From positions 2,592,001-2,656,000 of the forward strand of contig NZ_AP019736.1 of NCBI RefSeq assembly GCF_006542685.1: 64,000 nucleotides of DNA, in the 5' to 3' direction. This document shows, one piece after another, positions 45,061-55,108 of this stretch. The notes below the pieces were generated by a model that searched no databases, was not told where the DNA came from, and saw only the letters and a list, made by a program, of their open reading frames with translations. Position 1 is the stretch's first letter, and each line of letters opens with the position of its first letter. This stretch comes from Alistipes dispar (GTDB taxonomy: Bacteria; Bacteroidota; Bacteroidia; Bacteroidales; Rikenellaceae). Made by a program: the position numbers and the translations under genes.

Positions 45061-48022
45061 ATGCAAAGAATTCTACTCAAACTAAGCTTGCTTGCATTTA
45101 CGGTATTCGCGATTTCCCGAAGCTCCGCGGCCGTCCGGACCGAGGGGGGGGGGGAAATCCGTCACCGTTAGCGGAGTAGTCACCTCCGCGGAGGACAAGC
45201 AACCCCTTATCGGGGTAAGTGTGATTTCCGGCCCGTCGAGCGGCGTCACGACCCTTGCGGACGGAAAGTATTCGATTCAGGTCGCCCCCGGCACCAAACT
45301 CACGTTCCAGTACATCGGTTACAAGCCCGTGGAATATCTCGTTCCGCAGGGGAAGACGAGTGTGACCTATAATCTGGAGATGCAGAGCGACGCCCAGACG
45401 CTCGACGACGTGGTCGTCATCGCCTACGGCGTGCGCAAGAAAGGCTCGATCACGGGCTCCGTGTCCACGGTCAAGGCCGAGAAGTTCGCGGATACCCCCA
45501 CGGCGGCCTTCGATCAGGCGTTGCAGGGACAGGCTCCCGGTCTGTCGGTCATCTCCAATTCGGGCGAACCGAGCAAGGCGGCCGTGTTCCAGATCCGCGG
45601 AACGAACTCGATCAACTCGGGGACCTCGCCGCTCTTCATTCTGGACGGCGTGCCCATCGAGAGTTCGGATTTCAATGCGATCAACCCGGGCGATATCGAG
45701 TCCATCACGGTGCTGAAGGACGCCTCATCGACCTCGATCTACGGCGCCCGTGCCGCCAACGGCGTTGTGGTCATTACGACCAAGCGGGGGCATTCCATGG
45801 ATCAGGCCCAGGTGGCGTTCCGTGCGCAGTACGGTTTCTCGCAGCTGGCGCGTGCGAAATGGAACATGATGAATACCGCCGAGCGCATCCGGTTCGAGAA
45901 AGAAGTCGGGCTGGACGCGGGCCAGGACTACGACGTGCTTTCGCGTACGGATGTAAACTGGTTGGATGCCGTTTTCAACGACAGCGCCCCGCTGCAAAGT
46001 TACGAGGTGTCGGTCAATCGCGCCACGGAAAACCTGAACTATTACGTCTCGGGCGGCTTCTACGATGCCGAGGGCATCGCCCAGAGCTCCTCGTTCCGGC
46101 GCTACACGCTGCGGGCCAATACCGATGCGAAGGTGGCCAAGTGGCTCAAGATGGGGACCAACACCATGCTGACCTACGAGGAGGCCGAACAGGCCGACGA
46201 GGGGGAACCCGCCTTGTCGAGCCCCATTTTCGCCTGCCGCCTGATGCTTCCTTACTGGAATCCCTACCGCGAGGACGGTTCGATCGCTTCGCAGGGCGAC
46301 GGCAGTTGGACGGGAACGGGCGTGAATCCCCTGGAGTACATGGCGAACAATCCCGTGAAAAATAAGAAGTACAAACTGATCTCGACGATTTACGGCGAGG
46401 TGACCCCCGTCGAAAACCTCACGATTCGTGCCCAACTGGGTGTGGACTTCTCCCATTCGACGGGATTCGGGCAATCCTATCCCAGCTATATCATCAACAA
46501 CGGAGACGGCAGCGCCGGACGGAGCTCCACCGACATTCTGAACCTCACGGAAACCACGACGATCAACTACCGCCTGAATATCAACGGAGATCACGATTTC
46601 AATTTCATGGTGGGGCAGGAAGGCGTGGACTATACCTCCGAAGGGTTCCAGGTTTGGACCGCCGGTCAGACGAACGACCACCTCACGAACGTATCGTCGG
46701 GCACGCGCGCTTCGAGCTGGAACGACGTCACCACGTCGTATGCCTATCTTTCGTTCTTCGGCCGTGCCGAATACAACTATCGGAACCGCTACTACGCCGA
46801 CTTCTCGGTGCGCGCCGACGCTTCGTCGCGTTTCGGCAGGAACAACCGCTGGGCGGGCTTCTGGTCGTTGGGTCTGATGTGGAACGCCCGTCAGGAGCGC
46901 TTCCTGCAGAATGTCGATTGGCTGACCAACGCGCAGGTGGCTTTCAGCACCGGTACGTCGGGTAATTCCTCGATTCCGAATTTCGACCACCTGGCGCTGG
47001 TGAGCGGCGGTCCGAACTACGACGGCAGCGCCGGTACGTATCCGTCGCAGAGCGGTAATGAGAGCCTCACGTGGGAGAAGACCTGGTCCACGAACCTGGC
47101 TCTGCGTCTGGGCTTCTTCGACCGTGCGAATCTCGAAGTGGAGTTCTATAACAAGAAGACGACCGACATGCTGATGCTGGTGCCGGAGTCCTACGGAGTT
47201 ACGGGCGAGGGCCAATATTGGGATAATATCGGCGCGATGGTCAACCGCGGCGTGGAGATCAACGTGAACGGCGATGTATTCCGTACGAAAAACTTCGTCT
47301 GGAATCTGAACGCCAACGTCTCTTACAACCGCAACAAGCTGACGGAGCTCTACGGCGGCGTGACGGAATACGTCAATTCGACGACGGGGCTGAAGTATCA
47401 GGTGGGCCACGAGGTCGGCGAGTACTTCTTCAACCGCTTCGCCGGCGTGAACCCCGCCAACGGCGATGCCCTCTGGTACACGAAGGACGGCGAAATCACC
47501 ACCGAATACCGCGAGGAGGACAAGGTGATGACCGGCAAGTCGTACAATACCCCGTGGATGGGCGGCTTCGGCACGACGCTTTCGTGGAAAGGGATCTCGC
47601 TCTCGGCTCAATTCTCGTGGATGGCCGACCGCTGGGTCTTCAACAACGACCGCTATTTCGAGGAGAACAACGGCAACTATTCGGGCTACAACCAGTCGAA
47701 GCGGCTGTTGTACGACCGCTGGAAGCAGCCGGGCGACGTGACCGACATTCCGCGTTACGGCGTGGTGGCGCAGCAGGACGACCGTTTCCTCGAGAACTCG
47801 TCGTTCATACGTCTGAAGAACCTCACGATCTCATACTCTTTCCCGAAGGAGCTGCTGCGCAAGACCCGCTTCCTCTCGGCCGTGCGCATCTACCTGCAGG
47901 GACAGAACCTGCTGACCTTTACCGATTTCACCGGACTGGACCCCGAGTATGCGGGCAACGTCTACATCGGACAGTATCCGGCCACGCGCCAATACACGAT
48001 GGGAATCGACATCACATTCTAA
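45061..48022 (+). CDS. SusC/RagA TonB-dependent transporter, frame broken at G11 tract
   Basis: From ATG 45061 the signal peptide MQRILLKLSLLAFTVFAISR leads to SSAAVRTE and a run of eleven G (45144-45154), after which the frame ends at a TAG. With ten G the frame continues as GGGKSVTVSGVVTSAEDKQ, the CarboxypepD_reg-like domain, the plug (VVVIAYGVRKKGSITGSVST, IRGTNSINSGTSPLFILDGV) and a complete barrel to MGIDITF. The length of 2962 minus one base is exactly 987 codons, a normal 986-residue SusC without an STN domain. A TTG at 45092 in the downstream frame would not provide a signal peptide. The protein is therefore OFF as read, or the run is misread. It leads an operon with SusD, LRR lipoproteins and a protease. 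Confidence 0.9.
45144..45154 (+). repeat. Poly-G tract (G11) just after the susC signal peptide
   Basis: Eleven consecutive G, about 28 codons after the start. Ten (or 7 or 13) would be in frame. It is the longest homopolymer run noticed in the window. Confidence 0.88.
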
Positions 48023-48035
48023 ACTGCGACATACG

Positions 48036-49574
48036 ATGATGATTCAGAAAATAAAAACCTATGCGGTGCTGACGGCCGCGGCGTTCACCCTTTCCTCCTG
48101 TTTGGACAAGTATCCGGAGGATTCGATTCCGTCGGACGGTGCGCTTACGACGGTCAGCGAGGTGAACGAGGCGATCATCGGCATTTACGCCTCCTTCATG
48201 AGCAGCTCCCTCTATTCCGGGAACCTGACGCTGCTTCCCGATATCCAGACCGACCTGGTCTATGGCGTGAACGGCAATACGGGCGTTTACGGCGACGTTT
48301 GGCGCTGGAACGACATTCTCTCCACCAATCCGGAGATCGAGTCGGTTTACGGAGCTCTGTACACCGTTATCAACCGCTGTAACTTCGTTCTCGACCGTGT
48401 CGATGCCGTCCGTGCGGCGACTACGGACGACGAGGAGCTGGACCTGCTGGACCAATGTTGCGGCGAAGCCTATTTCGCCCGCGCGCTGGCATACTCGGAA
48501 CTGATCAAATGCTTCTGCGAAGCCTACGAGAACGACGGCAAAGACGGCGAACGTCCGGGAGTCGTGCTTACGAAGCACTACAAGGGCGACGAGCCGATGC
48601 GGCGCGCCTCGCTGGAGGACTCCTACAAGTTCGTGCTCGATGATCTCGACAAGGCTGCGGAGTTGTTGAAGCTGGAGGACGACTTCACTCCCTCGAACAC
48701 CCAGCTTTACAGCACGGGGTATTTCAACGAATACACCATTTATGCCCTGCGGGCGCGCGTGTCCCTTTACATGAAAAACTGGGAGGATGCCGTGAAATAC
48801 GCCACCGAGGTAATCGACAGCGGTTATTACACGCTCACCAGTTGCAATCAGTATACGACGGTCAGCGGTTCGCAGGTGAATCTGTACCAGTATATGTGGG
48901 CGATGGACGTATCGACCGAAACCATCTGGCAGATAACCTTTACGATCAACTCCTACGGCGGTGCCCTGGGAACGGTTTTCGCCAACTACGACAATACGAG
49001 CTACCGTCCCGACTACGTGCCGGCCTACTGGGTCCTTTACGATCTGTACGACAGCAACGACCTGCGTACCACGTCGATTTTCGGCGAGGTGACCACCGGT
49101 TACAGCCACGGGCTGACATGGCCGCTGCTGACCAAGTATTTCGGCAATCTGTCGTTTACGAGCAACAATATCTACGGCGTTACGATGCCCAAGGTGTTCC
49201 GCCTTTCGGAGCAATACCTGATCCGTGCCGAGGCCTATGTGCAGCAGGGCGATTACAACAGCGCCGGCAAGGACATCACCAAACTGCGGACGGCCCGTTA
49301 CTCCAGCTACGGCAGCTCGACGTCCATGACTGCGGACAACGCCATGGACATCATCGAGCAGGAGCGCGTGAAGGAGCTTTACATGGAGGGTTTCCGCCTG
49401 CACGATCTCAAACGCTGGCACAAGGGCTTCGAGCGCGAGCCGCAGGAACAGTCGCTCTCCAACGGCAGCAGCCTGAAGGTCGAGGCCGACGATCCGCTGT
49501 TCGTGTGGCCGATCCCGCAGCACGAACTCGACGCTCCGGGCTCGGAGATCGAACCCAACGAAAGTAACAAATAA
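48036..49574 (+). CDS. SusD/RagB-family lipoprotein
   Basis: 512 residues from ATG 48036 (a second ATG follows at 48039), 13 bases after the susC stop. The lipobox is LSSC, followed by LDKYPEDSIP, the standard SusD opening. GEAYFARALAYSELIKCFCE is the conserved early helix, and the late EQERVKELYMEGFRLHDLKR segment with its LHDLKRW motif completes the family profile. It should form the lid of the SusC transporter. The operon carries LRR lipoproteins and a subtilisin-like protease but no glycosidase, so the captured ligand is more likely a peptide or glycopeptide. Confidence 0.94.
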   Translation: MMIQKIKTYAVLTAAAFTLSSCLDKYPEDSIPSDGALTTVSEVNEAIIGIYASFMSSSLYSGNLTLLPDIQTDLVYGVNGNTGVYGDVWRWNDILSTNPEIESVYGALYTVINRCNFVLDRVDAVRAATTDDEELDLLDQCCGEAYFARALAYSELIKCFCEAYENDGKDGERPGVVLTKHYKGDEPMRRASLEDSYKFVLDDLDKAAELLKLEDDFTPSNTQLYSTGYFNEYTIYALRARVSLYMKNWEDAVKYATEVIDSGYYTLTSCNQYTTVSGSQVNLYQYMWAMDVSTETIWQITFTINSYGGALGTVFANYDNTSYRPDYVPAYWVLYDLYDSNDLRTTSIFGEVTTGYSHGLTWPLLTKYFGNLSFTSNNIYGVTMPKVFRLSEQYLIRAEAYVQQGDYNSAGKDITKLRTARYSSYGSSTSMTADNAMDIIEQERVKELYMEGFRLHDLKRWHKGFEREPQEQSLSNGSSLKVEADDPLFVWPIPQHELDAPGSEIEPNESNK

Positions 49575-49585
49575 ACATTGGGAAT

Positions 49586-50500
49586 ATGAATACGATGAAT
49601 ATACGATTCATGAAATATGCGGTCGTGGCTGCGGTGACAGCGTTGTCCGTCGGCTGCAAGACCGGAGATTTCACCTATACGGGTCCCGATTACCTCATGT
49701 TCGCCGACACCATGTACCGGTACGGGGTGCAGCAGAGCAACGAGATCTTCAACGTCCGGGTATCCGCTACCCGGGCGGCGGATTACGACCGCAAGGTCGG
49801 CGTGGAGATCGTCGACCGCGAGAGCAACGCCGTGGAGGGGCGTCATTTCCGGCTGCTCGCCAGCACGGTGACCATTCCTGCGGGGCGGCTCGCCGTCGAT
49901 GTGCCGGTGCAGGGCATCTATGAAAATATCGGTGCGACGGATTCGCTGGGCTTCGCGCTGAACCTGATCGTGCCGGAGGATAAACAGTGGGATCACTACG
50001 GAACACGTACCAAGGTGGTGATGCAGAAAGTCTGCCCGTTCGACATCAACAATTTCACGGGTTACTGTACGGTCACCTCGACGTTCTTCATGTCGGACTT
50101 CGTGCAAAGTACCAACACCATGCGGCTGATCACTTCGGATGCGGTCGAAGGCAAGGAGAATACGGTCGTGCTGCACGACCTCCTTTACGACGGCTACGAC
50201 GTGGAGATTTCGTTCGACAGCAGCGACGTGCTGGAGCCTGCTGTGAATATGGAGGAGCAGGCGTGCGGTTCGACCGGCGAGGTGATCGGATCGCTCTTCG
50301 GCGACGGCAGGGTGGTGATGTACCAGCCGACGACCTATACCTCCTATTACAGCACGTGCGAGAATTTCGTATTGCAGTATTTCACGATGATCGTGCGTAA
50401 CAAGGACGGCTCGATCTACGGTTCGCTCGGAACCTATGTGAATATCATCGAGTGGATCAGCGACGCCGAGGCCGAAAAACTGAAGGAACAGGGATATTAA
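49586..50500 (+). CDS. DUF4984-like lipoprotein
   Basis: 304 residues, 11 bases after susD. Three ATGs (49586, 49595, 49610) precede the signal; the lipobox is LSVGC. The N-terminal half is a Calx-beta-like beta-sandwich (IFNVRVSATRAADYDRKVGV, HFRLLASTVTIPAGRLAVDV), common in proteins beside SusCD. The second half with INNFTGYCTVTSTFFMSDF, VLHDLLYDGYDVEISFD and YFTMIVRNKDGSIYG resembles DUF4984. It probably acts as a surface glycan- or protein-binding partner of SusD. No catalytic residues are evident. Family name is recalled with moderate certainty. Confidence 0.65.
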   Translation: MNTMNIRFMKYAVVAAVTALSVGCKTGDFTYTGPDYLMFADTMYRYGVQQSNEIFNVRVSATRAADYDRKVGVEIVDRESNAVEGRHFRLLASTVTIPAGRLAVDVPVQGIYENIGATDSLGFALNLIVPEDKQWDHYGTRTKVVMQKVCPFDINNFTGYCTVTSTFFMSDFVQSTNTMRLITSDAVEGKENTVVLHDLLYDGYDVEISFDSSDVLEPAVNMEEQACGSTGEVIGSLFGDGRVVMYQPTTYTSYYSTCENFVLQYFTMIVRNKDGSIYGSLGTYVNIIEWISDAEAEKLKEQGY

Positions 50501-50519
50501 TCATAAAAATCATACGACT

Positions 50520-52259
50520 ATGAAAACGTTGAATGGAATGATAGGCCGGGCGATGGCCTGGACGGCGATGCTGGCGATGGCGCTGAGCGTCGGCGGTTGC
50601 TCGGACAGCGATAGCGACAACGACGGCCCGGGCGATGTGACGTTTCCCGAGAAGGATGCGATAACGGTCGATGCCGGGCAGGACCGGACTTTGACGTTCT
50701 CCGCCGATGCGGAGTGGAAACTGACCAGCAACGCCAGTTGGTGCCGTTTCGTGGACGGGGATTTCGTGCAGACCACGATCAGCGGCGAAGCGGGCGACCA
50801 GTCGGTTACGATCCGCGTTTCGGATGACAACCAAAATTCCGAGAAGGACGATGTCGCTGAGATTACAATGGCTATGGGCGGTAAGTCGCAGGTGATTTAC
50901 GAGATCACGCGGCCGCGCAAGGGAGCGTCGTCCCTGATCGTGAAGGATGAGAGCGGCAAGGTGATCGATACGGAGAATCCGCTGCTCGTCAAGGGCGGGA
51001 ATATCACTTCGCCGGTCCAGACGACGGTCACGCTGGAGATCGACGACGCAAGTGCCCAGCTTGGTGTTTTGACGGACAAAACCGCTTCGTGGGTGACGGT
51101 TACGGCGCTAACGGGCACGAACGACTATGTGGTCAGTTTCAAGGACGACAATGCCGACGGAAAGAACCCGAAATACGCGATCCCGGCAGAGGAGAATGCC
51201 GTAATCACTTTCGCGGCCCAGAAGAACGGCAGTACCGTCGCCGAGGTCGCCATTCCTATTTACTATGAGGGCTATGCCGAGGGCGCTTTGATCTTAGACC
51301 CCAGTTACATGAGCGTAACGGTGAGCGAAGACGGGCGGACGATGACCGGTGAAGGCGGTGTGAGCGGCAGTGAGAGCGTCGATTACGGCGGTGAACTGAT
51401 TTCCACCGTTACGACCCGCAACGATGCGTTTGAGATCGTGGAGATCGCCTACACGGCGACATACGACCAGTGGGGGACTCCGACGGAGGAGAACTATGAT
51501 TTCTCGGCGAACGGCGATCTGGATTGGGTCACGACTTCGAAGATCGCCGGCGAGACCGATGCCAACGTCAAGAATCGCGTCCGGCTGACGGTCAGCGAGC
51601 TTCCCGAAGGGGAGGAGCCGCGCAATGCGACGGTGATGATCTTCCCGAAGGCCGTTTACGATGAGATCAAGGACGATCTCCAGGGTAATATCATCGACAG
51701 TGAGGGGGACCAGGCGACCCACGACATCAAGTCCGCCTACAACACGTATATCATGGCCAACCTCACGCAGGGATCGGAGAGTGCGGAGCCCGAAGGAAGC
51801 GTTTCGTTCGCCGGTTACTATTACACCAGTTTCGACGGGGAGGCCATGGCGATGACTTTCGAAGAGGTCGCCGGTATGGGTGCGGGACTCGAGCCTAAGA
51901 TGGAGAACATCAGCGACACTCCCGAAGGCGACGCGATCTTTTCGGACTACGGGCTTTCCGTGATGCCGAATAAGAACGTCTGGAAGGCGACCGTTCCGGC
52001 CGGAATGATGGGCGACGCGAGCAACCGCCTGGGTATCGCGGCCGTCGGCATGCCGGAAGGTGCGATGCTGGGAGAGGCTTTCCCCGTGAGCGGCATCACC
52101 GGCGAAGCGGTCTCTGCCCCGACGACGGGCGGGCAGACGGTTTCGCTCTGGAGCGTCTATATCGCTGACGGCGGGAAACCCTCCGGATATCAGGTCGTCA
52201 TCATGAATCAGAACAGCGGGATTATAGAGGCTGTATGCGTGGTGGAGGTCACCGACTGA
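50520..52259 (+). CDS. DUF5003-like lipoprotein with BACON-type domain
   Basis: 579 residues; signal ends LSVGGC and is followed by an Asp/Ser-rich linker (SDSDSDNDGPGD). The N-terminal beta-sandwich (ITVDAGQDRTLTFSADAEWK, SNASWCRF) resembles BACON domains that bind carbohydrate or protein. The central and C-terminal parts are beta-rich with no known motif, a layout recalled for DUF5003 proteins found in the same type of operon. It is 20 bases downstream of the previous gene and 27 upstream of the LRR gene. Surface binding rather than catalysis is suggested. Confidence 0.6.
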   Translation: MKTLNGMIGRAMAWTAMLAMALSVGGCSDSDSDNDGPGDVTFPEKDAITVDAGQDRTLTFSADAEWKLTSNASWCRFVDGDFVQTTISGEAGDQSVTIRVSDDNQNSEKDDVAEITMAMGGKSQVIYEITRPRKGASSLIVKDESGKVIDTENPLLVKGGNITSPVQTTVTLEIDDASAQLGVLTDKTASWVTVTALTGTNDYVVSFKDDNADGKNPKYAIPAEENAVITFAAQKNGSTVAEVAIPIYYEGYAEGALILDPSYMSVTVSEDGRTMTGEGGVSGSESVDYGGELISTVTTRNDAFEIVEIAYTATYDQWGTPTEENYDFSANGDLDWVTTSKIAGETDANVKNRVRLTVSELPEGEEPRNATVMIFPKAVYDEIKDDLQGNIIDSEGDQATHDIKSAYNTYIMANLTQGSESAEPEGSVSFAGYYYTSFDGEAMAMTFEEVAGMGAGLEPKMENISDTPEGDAIFSDYGLSVMPNKNVWKATVPAGMMGDASNRLGIAAVGMPEGAMLGEAFPVSGITGEAVSAPTTGGQTVSLWSVYIADGGKPSGYQVVIMNQNSGIIEAVCVVEVTD

Positions 52260-52285
52260 TCCGCACGAATGGAAAACCGAATTGA

Positions 52286-55081
52286 ATGAACGATATGAAT
52301 CGAATGAGAAATATAGTGAGCCGCCTGTTCCTCTTCCCGCTTTGCGCACTTCTGTGGGGTGTCGTGGCATCGGGTTGTTCCGATGAGGGAGACGGGTTAC
52401 AGCCGGGCAAGTACGGATACGTGCAGTTCAAGCTCTACAAACTGGCATCCTACGATAAGGATACCGGCGGGGAGACGACGCAGCGGCAGACTTCGCAGGC
52501 GTTTACCCGTGCCGGGGCGGACAAGCTGGGCGATATCCGGAAAATGGAGATCGAGCTCCGTTACGGGGAGACCAGCATCACGCAGACGCTGATCCTGAAC
52601 TCTTACAATGAGGAAAACGCCGAGTTCGGCTTGCGGACCGACAAATTGCAGTTGCTCGCCGGCGAGTATCGGATCGTAGGCTACCGGCTTCTGGACAAAC
52701 TGGATGAGGAGATACCGAACGCGGCGGCTCCCATCGACGAAGCGTTCACGGTCGTGGCGAACGGACTGACGGTGAAGGACCTGACGGCCGACGTGCAGGC
52801 CCGCGGCATGGTGCAGTTCCGCCTGACGAAGGAGGGGCTGCCGGAGATCGGGCGTGCTGCTGCGACGCTCGCTGCCGACGACGGGGACAAATCGTTCCTG
52901 TTCAGCAATATCGCTTTGGTGAGCGTTACTGTGAAAAACACGTTCACGCAGGACGAGATTGATTTCGAGGAGTTGAAAGTGACCTATGAGGAGCAATACG
53001 AAGAGTCGCCCTCGGCGGATGATCCCGATGACAAATACAAGGATGTCGGCACGGCCAGGTGCGATTCCGTCGTATGGCTGCCGACGGGAACGTACCGGGT
53101 AACGGCGTATACGGTTTATTCCAAATCGGGGAGCACGAAAACGGCGTTGGATACCCGTATGGGGCTTCAGGGCAAGGAGTTCACGGTCGCAGACAACGAG
53201 CTGACCGAGGATGCCGAGATTCCGGTGCAGCTTTCGGAGGAGGCCGAGAACATCAAGGACTACAAGGCGCTGCGCGAAATATGGGAGGCGCTCGACGGCA
53301 AGAACTGGAGCTACCGGGGCGAGGGCTCTCCGGCCGGCGCCAACTGGAACTTCAACAAGGAGATCGACATGTGGGGCGACCAGCCCGGCGTGGGGCTGAA
53401 CAGCGAGGGGCGTGTTACGTCGCTGTCGCTGGCCGGATTCGGAGCCAAGGGCGTCGTCCCCGATGCCATCGGCCAATTGACCGAATTGCGGATCCTGTCG
53501 TTCGGTTCCCATGACGAAGAGATCGGCGGCGCGCAAGGCGGCGGTCAGCTTTTCGGTCCGAACGGTATTCATCCGGACATGACCGATGCGCAGAAACAGA
53601 AGATGCGGATGCACTACTACGATATGTTCGTGCGCCGCGATTCGCGCGAGGATCTCTCCGAAATGTTGCAGTGGGTGATCAACCGCGATCCGAAACAGAA
53701 GAAGATCGTCAAGAGCAGCCGTATCGAGCCGAAAGACGTGCCGGCAGGCAATACGACCAACGGCATTACGGCCATCTCGAAAGCCGTGATGCGGCTCAAG
53801 AATTTGCAGCAGCTCTTCATCGCCAACGCGCCGATCGAGGCCGGGGATGTCTTCACCGACTGGCAGGGCGAGAATACGGCCTACCGTGAGCAGTGGGCCG
53901 AGGAGTCGAAGAACTGGAAATGGGGCGACCTGACCGATTTGACGGATATCGAACTCTACAACAACCCGAATTTCACCGAGCTGCCGGAGTTCCTCCGGGA
54001 GCTGCCCGAACTGCAGGTGCTCAACGTGGCGTGCAACAAGGGAATCGCCGACATGGGCAGGGAGTGGCGCCGTCTCGTCATGGGCGACAACGAGACCCAG
54101 ACGGCCGTGGCCGCCAAGCTTCAGATGATGTACCTGAGCTACAACAACCTGCCGGAGTTTCCCGAATCGGACGTGCTGCGGAGGATGAAGAAGCTGGGCA
54201 TGATCGACTGCATCCACAGCGGTGTGAAGAAACTGCATGCTTTCGGTACGGAAATCAAGCTGGCGCAGGTGAGCCTCGACTACAACGAAATCGAGGAGAT
54301 TCCCTCCGAGTTCTGCGGGTTCACGAACGAAACCGAGACGTTGAGTTTCACGCACAACAAGCTGAAGAAGATTCCCAACATCTTCGACGCCAAATCCAAA
54401 TACGTGATGGGCAGCGTGGATTTCTCGAACAACCAGCTCGGCGCGACGGACGGCAAGGCGTTCGATGACGACTTCAACGGTATCAATACCAGCGAGCTCA
54501 ATCTTTCGAACAACCGGATCAGCGTTTTTCCCAAGCAGCTCTTCTCGACGGGATCTCCGATCACGACGTTGAACCTGATGGCCAATATGCTGGCCGAGAT
54601 CGAAGAGGGCGATCTGCAGGGCGAGAACACGCATCTGATCACCTCGATCGACCTGCGGTTCAACCGGCTCTCGGAGCTGCCCGACGATTTCCGGGCCACG
54701 ACGATTCCCTACCTACAGGGTTTCGACATCAGCTACAACCGGTGCGCGAAGTTCCCGACCAACGTGCTCAACTGCTACGAGCTCCAGGCCATCGGCGTCC
54801 GCCACCAGCGCGACGAGCAGGGCAACCGCATCCTGCGCGAGTGGCCCGAGGGTATTACGAATTGTCCGAGTTTGTTGCAGTTGCAGATCGGAGGGAACGA
54901 CATCCGCAAGGTCAACGAGGCGATGACCTCGAAACTGTGGATCGTCGAGGTGAAGGACAACCCGAACATCTCGCTCGACGTGTCGGCGGTCTGCTCGCTC
55001 ATCCAGCAGGGAATGTGGCTGCTCATCTACGACAAGACGCAGGATATCAAAGGCTGCGATGCATTGGATATCGAGCGGTAA
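52286..55081 (+). CDS. DUF4458 leucine-rich-repeat lipoprotein
   Basis: 931 residues; ATG 52286 or 52295, signal ending VVASGC. The N-terminal ~330 residues hold two beta domains typical of DUF4458 (YVQFKLYKLASYD, and LPTGTYRVTAYTVYSKSG). From about 345 to the end run leucine-rich repeats: REIWEALDGKNW introduces them, then repeats such as LQMMYLSYNNLPEFPES, LSFTHNKLKKIPNIF, LNLSNNRISVFPKQLF and IDLRFNRLSELPDDF. LRR surface lipoproteins bind proteins or glycoproteins; this one may present substrate to the neighbouring protease and SusD. Some repeats carry insertions, notably at 420-470. No LPxTG or other anchor exists besides the lipid. Confidence 0.85.
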   Translation: MNDMNRMRNIVSRLFLFPLCALLWGVVASGCSDEGDGLQPGKYGYVQFKLYKLASYDKDTGGETTQRQTSQAFTRAGADKLGDIRKMEIELRYGETSITQTLILNSYNEENAEFGLRTDKLQLLAGEYRIVGYRLLDKLDEEIPNAAAPIDEAFTVVANGLTVKDLTADVQARGMVQFRLTKEGLPEIGRAAATLAADDGDKSFLFSNIALVSVTVKNTFTQDEIDFEELKVTYEEQYEESPSADDPDDKYKDVGTARCDSVVWLPTGTYRVTAYTVYSKSGSTKTALDTRMGLQGKEFTVADNELTEDAEIPVQLSEEAENIKDYKALREIWEALDGKNWSYRGEGSPAGANWNFNKEIDMWGDQPGVGLNSEGRVTSLSLAGFGAKGVVPDAIGQLTELRILSFGSHDEEIGGAQGGGQLFGPNGIHPDMTDAQKQKMRMHYYDMFVRRDSREDLSEMLQWVINRDPKQKKIVKSSRIEPKDVPAGNTTNGITAISKAVMRLKNLQQLFIANAPIEAGDVFTDWQGENTAYREQWAEESKNWKWGDLTDLTDIELYNNPNFTELPEFLRELPELQVLNVACNKGIADMGREWRRLVMGDNETQTAVAAKLQMMYLSYNNLPEFPESDVLRRMKKLGMIDCIHSGVKKLHAFGTEIKLAQVSLDYNEIEEIPSEFCGFTNETETLSFTHNKLKKIPNIFDAKSKYVMGSVDFSNNQLGATDGKAFDDDFNGINTSELNLSNNRISVFPKQLFSTGSPITTLNLMANMLAEIEEGDLQGENTHLITSIDLRFNRLSELPDDFRATTIPYLQGFDISYNRCAKFPTNVLNCYELQAIGVRHQRDEQGNRILREWPEGITNCPSLLQLQIGGNDIRKVNEAMTSKLWIVEVKDNPNISLDVSAVCSLIQQGMWLLIYDKTQDIKGCDALDIER

Positions 55082-55108
55082 GGACGTATAACATAAAAAC
55101 TGAATCGG

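Noticed and set aside
45092..45154. TTG start at 45092 as an alternative start of the third SusC
   Set aside because: It would remove the signal peptide, which is perfectly encoded from ATG 45061 in another frame and preceded by a good promoter; the frame break at the G tract explains the data better.
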